From UBA7328 sp002471345 (GTDB lineage: Bacteria > Bacteroidota > Bacteroidia > Chitinophagales > Saprospiraceae): DNA of 64,000 nt. Positions 1-7,926 of the stretch are shown here, in pieces; position 1 is the stretch's first letter; the number at the start of each line of letters is the position of its first letter. The notes below the pieces were generated by a model. It ran no database searches and had not been told where the DNA came from. It saw nothing but the letters and a program-made list of their open reading frames with translations. A program made the translations under genes and the position numbers. The stretch covers positions 155,014 through 219,013 of the forward strand of contig CAXGOB010000001.1 in assembly GCA_964011275.1 (NCBI GenBank), given 5' to 3'.

Positions 1-89
1 GTATCTTGTTCCCATCCGACTGATACATTAATTTGAGCAGAGGCAAAGAATGAACAAAACAAAAACAATATAAAATTTCCCTTTTTCAT
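1..89 (-). CDS. N-terminus of a secreted protein (truncated by window edge)
   Basis: The frame opens at an ATG and gives a start typical of an exported protein: two lysines, then a hydrophobic run (FILFLFCSFFASA) and a probable cleavage after Ala-Gln, followed by INVSVGWEQD before the window ends. It lies 2 bp downstream of the DUF58 gene on the same strand, so it should be the fourth gene of the MoxR operon. In Bacteroidota that slot is often filled by a BatD-like or other Bat-family membrane protein, but only about 29 residues are visible and no domain can be named. Confidence 0.6.
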   Translation of the reverse strand, partial: MKKGNFILFLFCSFFASAQINVSVGWEQD

Positions 90-91
90 TA

Positions 92-970
92 TCACTTATG
101 CCTGCTTTTGAAAAATTTTAATAAGTGCTTGACATAGTCCTCTTTGGTATTTATTGTAAGCACATCAGAACCTGATTTTTTGAAGGTATTATAGAAGTAA
201 TTATATCGTTCCTCAAAGTGAATTTCATACTGTGATCTTACTTTTTTGGATGATGTATCGATCATTTGTTCTCTACCAGTTTCTAGATCTTTAGTTTGTA
301 TTAATCCTACATTCGGTAGTTTTTTTTCTAGATCATCATAGACTTTTACCCCAATAATATCGTGCTTTCTTGCAGCGATATTCGTGGCCGATTCATATCC
401 ATCATCATTAAAGTCAGATAACACAAAAGCAATACTTCTTTTCTTGATTATGTTATTCAAATAAACAAGAGCTTCTGATAAGTTAGTCCCTTGACCTTTA
501 GGCTCAAAGTAGATGAGTTCTCTTATTATTCTGAGTATGTGCTTTCTCCCCTTTTTGGGTGGTATATACTTTTCAACTTCATTTGTAAAAAGAATTGCCC
601 CTACTTTATCATTATTCGTGAGTGCTGAGAAGGCTAATGTGGCACATATTTCTGTGTTTATCTCGCTTTTAAATTGATTTTGGGTGCCGAAAAAAGAGGA
701 TTTACTCATGTCTACTAAGAACATCACAGTAAGCTCTCTCTCTTCTTCAAATACTTTAATATGTGGACTTCCAGTTCGGGCTGTAACGTTCCAATCAATA
801 TTTCGAACATCATCACCATATTGATAATCTCTTACTTCACTAAAAGACATTCCTCTTCCTTTGAATGTGCTACTGTACTCACCTGAAAATAGATGTTTAC
901 TAAGTTCTTTAGTTTTGATTTCTATCTTCCTTACCTTCTTCAATACTTCGGTGGCATCTATTTTACTCAC
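92..970 (-). CDS. DUF58 domain protein (MoxR-associated, vWA-like)
   Basis: 292 aa, the usual length for the family. The DUF58 signature is clear at residues 38-66 (GRGMSFSEVRDYQYGDD followed by NIDWNVTAR). After it comes a vWA-like strand with an intact DxSxS motif (D87, S89, S91), the first part of a metal-ion-dependent adhesion site. DUF58 proteins are encoded next to MoxR ATPases and are thought to be their partners in assembling or activating envelope or metal-dependent protein complexes; the exact target is unknown. The start overlaps the stop of the upstream gene by 4 bp (ATGA), which suggests translational coupling. No membrane segment is visible, so it is probably cytoplasmic. Confidence 0.93.
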   Translation of the reverse strand: MSKIDATEVLKKVRKIEIKTKELSKHLFSGEYSSTFKGRGMSFSEVRDYQYGDDVRNIDWNVTARTGSPHIKVFEEERELTVMFLVDMSKSSFFGTQNQFKSEINTEICATLAFSALTNNDKVGAILFTNEVEKYIPPKKGRKHILRIIRELIYFEPKGQGTNLSEALVYLNNIIKKRSIAFVLSDFNDDGYESATNIAARKHDIIGVKVYDDLEKKLPNVGLIQTKDLETGREQMIDTSSKKVRSQYEIHFEERYNYFYNTFKKSGSDVLTINTKEDYVKHLLKFFKSRHK

Positions 971-1917
971 TTTCTTTTTTTAATATAGTTAGAAATAGAT
1001 TTTTGTCCAATAGAAGAAGATACTTCATGGTAAGGAATAGTGAAACTTTTACGACCAAAAATTGTATTGTAGTCACTTAAAAATTGTAACCCGCTACTAG
1101 TTAACACGTAATGATGAAAAGGAGCAGCGTTTATCCATTTCGTTTCTAACGGTGTTAATACAGTTTTCATCTTCTCCTTTTTTTGAGAAATATATTGTTT
1201 GAGAAAAAAGCTATAATTAAAATTCTTCTTAAATATTTGACTCAACCCCAACATCTCTTTTTTATCCCGATCATAAGTATAGGTGAGCGTCTTTACATCT
1301 GAAGTCTGATTGTCATAAAAAGTGAGATGTCCTGAAATTAATTTTTCAGAATTCAATGTGACTTTATTCACAGCTAGGGTTCTCTGTTTAAATCTGTTGC
1401 TTGGCAAATCGCTACCATTTTCAATTTCAGCCACACCATATGATTCAGCCACATTTCTTATTATGGAATTTATTTTCTTGCCAAATTTATCATCAAAAGT
1501 ATCGTCTACTCTAGGGTAACTTACAGCTATATAAGATTGATGACTAACAAAGTAGTATGAAGAGTTTCCTTCTCTATTTGAAAAATTGACAGGAATATTT
1601 GTTTTATAATCAACAGAGTTCCAAACGCATTTTTTCTTGTCGCTACTTAGTTCTATGAAACCACTTAAGGAATGATCAATATTAAATTCATAAAGTAAAT
1701 AGCCATTCTCAGTTCTTTCTCCCTCTAGTGTAAATTCTACATCTCCATTAGATCCATACTTGCTATAACCATAAATTTCACCATCGGTATGAACTGAAAG
1801 TTGTAAAGGTAAGCCTCCATATAATTCACCTTCAAGGAAGAATAAATCTGATATTTCTTCTTGACCATAATTCAGAAGGCTTAAAAATAAAAATGATATG
1901 GTGTATAGTATTCGCAA
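967..1917 (-). CDS. Secreted DUF3298-like protein in MoxR operon
   Basis: 316 aa with an N-terminal signal peptide (about residues 1-18, ending NYGQ), so probably periplasmic. The C-terminal third resembles the DUF3298/RsiV fold: a long beta-rich region with a LTYTYDRDKKEMLGLSQIF segment, then residues about 268-300 with FHHYVLTSSGLQFL and FTIPYHEVSSSIG, matching the 'Tp-y-G-f-y-l-ipy-el' pattern of that family. Family assignment is by eye and moderate. It sits between the MoxR ATPase gene (12 bp gap) and the DUF58 gene (4 bp overlap), a position usually adjacent in this operon type, so it is probably co-transcribed and may act with that system. Confidence 0.75.
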   Translation of the reverse strand: MRILYTISFLFLSLLNYGQEEISDLFFLEGELYGGLPLQLSVHTDGEIYGYSKYGSNGDVEFTLEGERTENGYLLYEFNIDHSLSGFIELSSDKKKCVWNSVDYKTNIPVNFSNREGNSSYYFVSHQSYIAVSYPRVDDTFDDKFGKKINSIIRNVAESYGVAEIENGSDLPSNRFKQRTLAVNKVTLNSEKLISGHLTFYDNQTSDVKTLTYTYDRDKKEMLGLSQIFKKNFNYSFFLKQYISQKKEKMKTVLTPLETKWINAAPFHHYVLTSSGLQFLSDYNTIFGRKSFTIPYHEVSSSIGQKSISNYIKKRK

Positions 1918-1929
1918 TAGTGGTGGTGG

Positions 1930-2928
1930 TTAAGGTACTTGTATCTCATTCAAAATATTGGTAATAATCTCTTCTTGAGAAATATTTTCTGCTTCTGCTT
2001 CATAACTAATTCCTAATCTATGTCTGAATACATCGTGGCTTATAGCCCTGACATCGTCTGGAATAACATATCCTCTTCTCTTGATAAATGCATGAGCTTT
2101 AGCAGCAGTAGCCAAATTAATACTAGCTCTTGGCGATCCCCCATAGGTTATCAAAGGAGCCAGATTATCTAACCCATAATCCTTAGGAAATCTGGATGCA
2201 AAGACTAAGTCTATAATATACTTTTCAATTTTTTCATCGATATAAATCTTTTTCACCATTTCTCTGGCTCTAAGAATCTGTTTAGTGCTAATTATCTTAT
2301 TTATTTTTTGTTTGGTTTCACCATTTAGACTTTTTCTTACAATGTTCAGTTCCTCTTCTTTTGATGGATAGTCTATTTTCACCTTGATCATGAATCGATC
2401 AGTTTGTGCCTCAGGAAGAGGATAGGTTCCTTCCTGTTCTATTGGATTTTGAGTTGCTAGGACAAGAAATGGTTCTGGTAGTTTAAAGGTCTCTTTACCG
2501 ATAGTAACTTGACGTTCCTCCATTGCTTCAAGCAATGCACTTTGCACCTTTGCTGGAGCTCTATTAATCTCATCTGCCAAAATAAAGTTTGCAAAAATAG
2601 GCCCCTTTCTAACTGAAAATTCATTTTCACTAGGATTATAAATCATAGTACCTACAATATCAGCAGGTAACAAATCTGGTGTAAACTGAATTCTTTTAAA
2701 TTCTCCTCCCACAGCAGAGGCTAATGTCTTAATTGCTAAAGTTTTCGCAAGGCCTGGTAATCCTTCTAAAAGAATATGCCCGTTGGCTAAAAGGCCTAAT
2801 AACAACCTTTCTAGCATTCTTTCTTGGCCTACAATTACCTTGTTTGCTTCAGAAAAAAGGTCATCAATAAATTTACTTTCGAGAGTAATCTGCTGGTTCA
2901 GCGCTTCTATATCTACAGATGCCTGCAT
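1930..2928 (-). CDS. MoxR family AAA+ ATPase
   Basis: 332 aa, normal length. It shows a Walker A (GLPGLAKT, residues 56-63), a Walker B (FILADEINRAP, about 115-125 with D119 and E120), the conserved PAKVQSALLEAMEE helix, sensor region FLVLATQNPIEQEGTYPLPEAQ and a C-terminal AAA lid. MoxR ATPases act as cytoplasmic chaperones that activate or assemble partner complexes, usually with a DUF58/vWA protein encoded alongside, as here. It is the first gene of the minus-strand operon and diverges from the plus-strand run starting at 3124. The gene order supports a MoxR-DUF58 (Bat/aerotolerance-like) stress locus; the substrate cannot be inferred. Confidence 0.97.
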   Translation of the reverse strand: MQASVDIEALNQQITLESKFIDDLFSEANKVIVGQERMLERLLLGLLANGHILLEGLPGLAKTLAIKTLASAVGGEFKRIQFTPDLLPADIVGTMIYNPSENEFSVRKGPIFANFILADEINRAPAKVQSALLEAMEERQVTIGKETFKLPEPFLVLATQNPIEQEGTYPLPEAQTDRFMIKVKIDYPSKEEELNIVRKSLNGETKQKINKIISTKQILRAREMVKKIYIDEKIEKYIIDLVFASRFPKDYGLDNLAPLITYGGSPRASINLATAAKAHAFIKRRGYVIPDDVRAISHDVFRHRLGISYEAEAENISQEEIITNILNEIQVP

Positions 2929-3123
2929 AAATTTTTCGTTTAGCTTTTTTAAAAGAGTTTTTTCAAAAAAAGGTGCAAAATAAAGATTCCTTTGGTGATG
3001 GTTAAAGTGGTGAGTAGTAATTAGTTATTCTTTAACGCAATGTATACAACTAAAATATATAGATATTCATCTTAAGGTAAAGAAGTATATCTTCATATTA
3101 GTAAAATTTGTAAAGAAGCTGCA

Positions 3124-3438
3124 ATGAGTTTTTTCAAAATGGGGAGCCGGTTTAAGCACAGATCGTTTGATTATATTCCAAGATTCTACGACCCTGCTAA
3201 AGAAGAATTAGAAGAAAGGCTTAATAGCTATAATCAAAAGGTAAACGCCACAGAAATAGCTAAAAACAGAATTAGGCATGGATTCAGAAAAGGAGGAGTG
3301 GATACAAGAAAATATTCACAACGTGTTAGGAAAAGATCCAACTTTAGACTACTAGGTATCATCGTTTTTTTAGTTCTTGTGACACTCTTGATTCTGTATA
3401 AATATTTACCACAAATTGTGGCAGCAATCGAGAAATAG
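3124..3438 (+). CDS. Small membrane-anchored protein upstream of mutL
   Basis: 104 aa. The first about 75 residues are strongly basic and hydrophilic (FKHRSFDYIPRFYDPAKEEL, then many Arg/Lys). One C-terminal transmembrane helix follows (about LLGIIVFLVLVTLLILYKYL). No enzymatic motif is visible. It lies 15 bp before mutL on the same strand. I recall similar proteins at this position in other Bacteroidota, some carrying an odd 'riboflavin synthase subunit beta' label in databases; nothing in this sequence supports that function. Function unknown; a membrane-anchored, nucleic-acid- or lipid-contacting protein would fit its charge. Confidence 0.85.
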   Translation: MSFFKMGSRFKHRSFDYIPRFYDPAKEELEERLNSYNQKVNATEIAKNRIRHGFRKGGVDTRKYSQRVRKRSNFRLLGIIVFLVLVTLLILYKYLPQIVAAIEK

Positions 3439-3453
3439 AGTGAGTGAAAAAGT

Positions 3454-5262
3454 ATGAGCGATATCATCAATCTTTTACCAGATTCGATAGCTAATCAAAT
3501 AGCAGCTGGAGAAGTTATCCAAAGGCCCTCTTCTGTTATAAAAGAACTCATTGAAAACTCCATAGATGCAGGAGCCACAGAAATAAAAGTTATTCTCAAA
3601 AATGCCGGAAAGACCTTAATTCAGGTAGTAGACAACGGAAAGGGAATGTCTCATATAGATGCCAGAATGAGTTTTGAGCGGCATGCCACTTCTAAAATTT
3701 CTAAATCAGAAGACCTCTTTGATTTACATACTTTAGGATTTAGAGGAGAAGCTTTAGCATCCATAGCAGCGATTGCTCACGTTGAATTAAAGACTCAACA
3801 AGAAGGTTCTGATGTGGGCACAACTGTGAAAATAGAAGGTTCAAAAATATCTCATCATGAGCTAGGGAATTTTCCAAAAGGGACGAGCCTAGGAATAAAA
3901 AATCTATTCTACAATGTACCTGCAAGAAGAAAATTTTTAAAATCAGACCCTGTTGAATTACGGCACATTTTAGATGAATTCACCAGAGTAGCCATAGTTT
4001 ATCCTCAAGTATTTTTCTCATTGTTTCATAATGATAATGAGATCTATCATCTCTCTTCTTCTAATCTTAGACAAAGATTAATCAATATTTTTGGCAAACA
4101 AGTGAATGAGAAACTGGTACCGGTCTCTGAAGAGACAGATTTTTTGACAATAAATGGATTTGTCGGAAAGCCAGACTATACAAAAAAGACAAGAGGTGAT
4201 CAATTCTTTTTTACTAATGGAAGATTTATTAAAAGTAATTATCTCAATCATGCTATACGAGCATCTTACGATAACTTAATACCGAAAGATCATCATCCTT
4301 TTTTTGTGTTAATGTTAGAGGCTCCACCTGAAAGCATCGATATTAATATTCATCCAACCAAACAGGAAGTCAAGTTTGAAAATGAGAGATTGATCTATAA
4401 CTATATCAAAGTATCAGTAAAACATGCTTTAGGAAAATACAGCATTGCACCAGCTATAGATTTTGACTCTGATGAAGATTATTCATTTCAAAGAATGGGC
4501 AGTTCACATTCTAGTTTAGGTATCCAATCTAGTGGCACTTCTCTTACTAAAAATGATGGATACAAATACAGAGGAGAAACACCTTCAAAAAAAGAATGGG
4601 TAAATGTTTATGAAGGGTTACAATCTGACAAGACCAATTCTAACATAAGATCTAAAGAACAGTCTGAATTAAAACTAGATGAATCTATAACACCTCAAAA
4701 CAATTTTGAACCATCTTGTTTTAGGACAGCTAAGGGTTATATCATTAATCCAATAAAAAGTGGCTTTGTAATAATAGATCAGCGCAATGCTCATGAAAGA
4801 ATTGTTTTTGAAAGTTGTCTACAAAAGATGACAACTGGATTATCATCCTCTCAAAAAACATTATTCCCAGAGACTATAGAACTCACTTCCGCCCAAAGCG
4901 AAGTGCTATTAGCAGTAAAAAACAAATTGCATTTAATCGGTGTGGAAATAGAAAAATTTGGAGAAAACACATTCGTGATCCAGGGACTTCCAGCTGGTAT
5001 AAATTTGAGCGGCAAACACCTGATTGAAAACATAATAGATGACTTCTCTAATAACAGATCAAATGATCTTAAACTTGAAGAAAAACTAGCTGCAGCTTAT
5101 GCAAAGCAAACCGCAATCAAAAAAAGCAAACAAATGAGCAAAGAAGAAATGATCCTTCTTATTGATGAACTTTTTGCTTGCAAAATGCCTTATACCAGCC
5201 CATCTGGACAAAAGTGTTTTGTTACAGTAAATGAAGAAGAAATTGGAAAGTATTTTTCATAA
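3454..5262 (+). CDS. mutL: DNA mismatch repair protein MutL
   Basis: 602 aa. The N-terminal GHKL ATPase is complete: KELIENSIDAGA with catalytic-type E31 and Mg-binding N35, DNGKGM at about 60-65, HATSKI, and GFRGEAL at 95-101. The second domain ends with the SIDINIHPTKQEVKFE segment. A low-complexity linker (about 350-420) leads to the C-terminal dimerisation domain. The site that in endonuclease-type MutL reads DQHAxxExxxxE is DQRNAHERIVFE here (about residues 441-452), so the His of the metal site is replaced by Arg. MutL couples MutS mismatch recognition to strand incision. Co-transcribed with the preceding small gene and probably the rhomboid genes. Confidence 0.98.
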   Translation: MSDIINLLPDSIANQIAAGEVIQRPSSVIKELIENSIDAGATEIKVILKNAGKTLIQVVDNGKGMSHIDARMSFERHATSKISKSEDLFDLHTLGFRGEALASIAAIAHVELKTQQEGSDVGTTVKIEGSKISHHELGNFPKGTSLGIKNLFYNVPARRKFLKSDPVELRHILDEFTRVAIVYPQVFFSLFHNDNEIYHLSSSNLRQRLINIFGKQVNEKLVPVSEETDFLTINGFVGKPDYTKKTRGDQFFFTNGRFIKSNYLNHAIRASYDNLIPKDHHPFFVLMLEAPPESIDINIHPTKQEVKFENERLIYNYIKVSVKHALGKYSIAPAIDFDSDEDYSFQRMGSSHSSLGIQSSGTSLTKNDGYKYRGETPSKKEWVNVYEGLQSDKTNSNIRSKEQSELKLDESITPQNNFEPSCFRTAKGYIINPIKSGFVIIDQRNAHERIVFESCLQKMTTGLSSSQKTLFPETIELTSAQSEVLLAVKNKLHLIGVEIEKFGENTFVIQGLPAGINLSGKHLIENIIDDFSNNRSNDLKLEEKLAAAYAKQTAIKKSKQMSKEEMILLIDELFACKMPYTSPSGQKCFVTVNEEEIGKYFS

Positions 5263-5274
5263 TCCATTGTCTAC

Positions 5275-5289
5275 TGCCATAAATTGGCA
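5275..5289 (+). repeat. Short hairpin after mutL
   Basis: Perfect 5-bp inverted repeat TGCCA/TGGCA with a 5-nt loop, 12 bp after the mutL stop. A T-run follows only about 13 bp later, so it is at most a weak terminator or pause site. The adjacent rhomboid gene is still close enough to be read through. Confidence 0.3.
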
Positions 5290-5379
5290 TCATTTAATAG
5301 TTTTTGATTGTTAATTCATCTAAATCCTCAGGAAGAGGTGATAGATTGTTCTAATTTTGAAAAAGTAAAAAAATACACA

Positions 5380-5952
5380 ATGGGAAGAATGAGTGATGTG
5401 GTTAAACATTTGATTGGTATAAATGTAATAGTTTTTATCGGTGTCAATCTATTACCATTTCCATCTCTAAGGGAGTATTTTGTGCTCTATCCTCCCGGAA
5501 GTGGGTACTTCAAGCCCATACAATTATTCACGCATATGTTTATGCATGGTGGTGAAATGCACCTACTATTCAATATGATGGCTTTGTTTTTCATTGGCCC
5601 TACTGTAGAGAATTATTTGGGCTCTCGAAAATTTCTTCTATTCTATTTGGTTAGTGGGATTGGAGCCATGATCATGCACCTTTTGATTGGAGGGAATGCA
5701 CCCGTTGTGGGAGCTTCTGGTGCTATTTATGGCGTTTTGGCAGGATTCGCATTTCTTTTTCCCAATACACAATTGATGCTACTTTTCCCACCTATACCAA
5801 TTAAGGCTAAATATTTAGTGACCATTCTTATTGCAATTGATTTATTCAGTGGAATAAGTGGAACGCGTACAGGTATTGCACATTTCGCTCATCTCGGAGG
5901 TGCACTTTTCGGGATACTTATGCTTTTATATTGGCGTAATTTCAGAAAATGA
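5380..5952 (+). CDS. Rhomboid family intramembrane serine protease (first of pair)
   Basis: 190 aa from the ATG chosen; a TTG 72 bp upstream is also in frame but would add a hydrophilic extension not expected in the family. Six membrane segments. The catalytic dyad is present: Ser113 in GASGA and His171 in HFAHLGG, with the helix-2 motif HLLFNM (H61, N65) that forms the oxyanion pocket. Rhomboids cleave membrane-embedded substrates in the inner membrane. Its stop overlaps the next rhomboid start by 4 bp (ATGA), so the two should be co-translated. The order mutL, rhomboid, rhomboid, EEP hydrolase is, to my recollection, conserved in many Bacteroidota. Confidence 0.95.
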   Translation: MGRMSDVVKHLIGINVIVFIGVNLLPFPSLREYFVLYPPGSGYFKPIQLFTHMFMHGGEMHLLFNMMALFFIGPTVENYLGSRKFLLFYLVSGIGAMIMHLLIGGNAPVVGASGAIYGVLAGFAFLFPNTQLMLLFPPIPIKAKYLVTILIAIDLFSGISGTRTGIAHFAHLGGALFGILMLLYWRNFRK

Positions 5953-6827
5953 TAGATTCTTTACTCGAGGATATAAAAGGACAGTTTCGCTATGGCAATA
6001 TGATCATGAAGTTGATCTTGATCAATGTCTTCATTTTCATTGTATTCACTTTTGTTGGAGTGTTTACTCCTGGTGGAATGAGCAGTGAGGCTTTTGTCAA
6101 CATCAAACACTTTTTTGCTCTTTCTGGTGATTTAAGTGTGCTACTAAAGAGGCCTTGGACAATCATTACTCATATGTTTCTTCATGCAGGATTTGGACAT
6201 ATCTTTTGGAATATGCTTATCCTCTATTGGTTTGGAAGAATTTTTGGCGACTTATTAGGAGATCAAAAGGTGCTTCCTTTATATTTTGCTGGTGGTCTTG
6301 CCGGAGCTATATTTTATCTTCTTTTTGCGAATCTAATTTCTCCATACGGAGGAATAGCAATGGGAGCGTCCGCAGCCGTAATGGCTATAGTTGTGGCTTC
6401 AGGATTTATTGCCCCTCAATATCAAATTCACATGCTCTTCTTGGGCCCAATTAAATTGATGTATATCGTTGCCGCTCTTTTCTTTTTTGATTTAGTTATG
6501 ATAGGTCAGAATAACAATACTGGTGGGCACTTTGCGCATTTAGGAGGTGCTCTTCTTGGGGGATTCTATATTGCGTATATGCATCGGAGTGGAATAGATT
6601 TTTTAGCCGGTATTGGGTCAATTTTTGAGAAGAACCCTGAAAAACCTAAATATCGCGGACCTGCAAAAGTGGTAAAAATGCACAGCCCTTCTCGATCTTC
6701 AAATAAACACCAGAATGAAACTTCTGAAGAAACGGTGGATAGAATATTAGAAAAAATAAAAATATCTGGTGTCTCAAGTCTCTCTAAGGAAGAAAAAGAC
6801 GTTTTAGACAGAGCGAGTAAAGAATAG
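5949..6827 (+). CDS. Rhomboid family protease with C-terminal cytosolic tail (second of pair)
   Basis: 292 aa. The rhomboid core is residues about 20-215, with HIFWNML (H84, N88), the nucleophile Ser141 in MGASAAV and His197 in GGHFAHLGG. The GASxA site has Ala in place of the usual Gly after Ser, still common in the family. After the last membrane helix a hydrophilic tail of about 75 residues ends in a helical segment (ETVDRILEKIKISGVSSLSK) resembling DUF6576, a tail often attached to Bacteroidota rhomboids. Overlaps the preceding rhomboid gene by 4 bp. Two active-site-complete paralogues side by side suggest division of substrates rather than one being inactive. Confidence 0.94.
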   Translation: MIDSLLEDIKGQFRYGNMIMKLILINVFIFIVFTFVGVFTPGGMSSEAFVNIKHFFALSGDLSVLLKRPWTIITHMFLHAGFGHIFWNMLILYWFGRIFGDLLGDQKVLPLYFAGGLAGAIFYLLFANLISPYGGIAMGASAAVMAIVVASGFIAPQYQIHMLFLGPIKLMYIVAALFFFDLVMIGQNNNTGGHFAHLGGALLGGFYIAYMHRSGIDFLAGIGSIFEKNPEKPKYRGPAKVVKMHSPSRSSNKHQNETSEETVDRILEKIKISGVSSLSKEEKDVLDRASKE

Positions 6828-6879
6828 ATTGACAAATGAACTCATTCTATATTGATCACAAGTTCCAAAACCTCTCTAT

Positions 6880-7926
6880 TTGAAAAAACGGAGTGTCTTA
6901 AAAAAAGGTGTCGGGACAGTTGTTTCATTAGCTCTACTGTTGGGAATTGTTTCTCCATATGTTCCTTTGCATATTAGTGCTATCCCTTCTTACTTTGGAC
7001 TGGTTTTTCCACTGACCTTTTTTTTGGCTCTGATTGTTGCGATCTTTTCAGCACGTGATTTTTGGAAAATGAAGGTGTTCTTCTCACTATTAATAGTATC
7101 CAGTCTATTTGTTCAAAGATTTATAAATCTCAGTTCAAGTGTCCAAACTTCTGAAGGCATACAAGTTCTTTGTTTCAATCTCAGAGGAGGCTATTCAATT
7201 GTAGATAAAAATAAAAAACAGGAAGCATCGAATCTTAAAGAACTCAAACATCTACTCATGACAGATATTGATATCGTCATGCTACAAGAGGTAAATAAAA
7301 GGGTAACCAATTGGACTGAAGATTATTTTCCTTTCAAAAATATAGTTACATCTAAAAGATCTGGAACTCTTATTGCTAGCAACTACGAAATTGTAGATAG
7401 TGGAGAAATTGATTTTGAGACAAAAGTCAACTCATGTGTTTGGTCAGATCTTCAGACACCACACGGTATAATTAGGGTATATAATGTTCATTTTCAATCC
7501 AGTAAAATATATGACGACACTGAAAAAGCAATAGCAGAAGGAAGAGAATATAATCCTGACGTTTTTACTTCCATTCAAAGTATAATGAACAAATATCGCA
7601 AACAGGGTCTTATAAGAATAGAACAAGCAGAAAAGGTAAAAGCACACATTAGGAACTGTCCTTACGAAGTCCTTTTGGGAGGTGATTTTAACGAAACGCC
7701 AATGAGTTATACTTATCAGATCATGAAAGAAACCTTTCATGATCACTTTAATAAAAGTACCGGCTACGGTGCTACTTATCCACAAAGTTCGCCTCTCCTA
7801 AGAATTGATTACATCATGTCGTCAAAAAATATAAGATGTGAACGTTTTGAAATAATGAGAAACATATCTTTGTCAGATCATCTACCCATATTATCAACAA
7901 TAGAGATTAAAAATACTCCTGAATGA
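6880..7926 (+). CDS. Endonuclease/exonuclease/phosphatase (EEP) family protein, membrane-anchored
   Basis: 348 aa beginning at TTG; the next ATG would cut into the membrane region, so TTG is preferred. Three N-terminal hydrophobic helices (about 11-32, 37-57, 66-84) precede an EEP domain with all key residues: N100 after LCF, E137 in MLQEVN, H204 in YNVHFQS, D269 and N271 in GGDFNETP, D310 in RIDYIM, and D333-H334 in LSDHLPI. The catalytic domain probably faces the periplasm. The substrate (phosphodiester or phospholipid) cannot be told from sequence. Its stop overlaps the cysS start by 4 bp. Confidence 0.92.
   Translation: MKKRSVLKKGVGTVVSLALLLGIVSPYVPLHISAIPSYFGLVFPLTFFLALIVAIFSARDFWKMKVFFSLLIVSSLFVQRFINLSSSVQTSEGIQVLCFNLRGGYSIVDKNKKQEASNLKELKHLLMTDIDIVMLQEVNKRVTNWTEDYFPFKNIVTSKRSGTLIASNYEIVDSGEIDFETKVNSCVWSDLQTPHGIIRVYNVHFQSSKIYDDTEKAIAEGREYNPDVFTSIQSIMNKYRKQGLIRIEQAEKVKAHIRNCPYEVLLGGDFNETPMSYTYQIMKETFHDHFNKSTGYGATYPQSSPLLRIDYIMSSKNIRCERFEIMRNISLSDHLPILSTIEIKNTPE

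Noticed and set aside
1322..1519. Open frames on the strand opposite well-supported genes, such as 1322-1519, 9738-10139, 24099-24413 and 33898-34218
   Set aside because: They lie wholly inside strong family matches, show no signal or domain, and have compositions expected from shadows of the real coding strand.
1918..1931. TGGTGGTGGT run between the MoxR and DUF3298-like genes
   Set aside because: Only about ten bases long and within a normal intergenic gap; not a meaningful repeat.
3124..3438. Riboflavin synthase subunit label sometimes given to this type of protein
   Set aside because: The sequence is a 104-aa basic protein with one membrane helix and no riboflavin-synthase motif.
5858..6088. 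Plus-strand frame bridging the two rhomboid genes
   Set aside because: It runs out of phase through both rhomboids, whose catalytic motifs fix the true frames.
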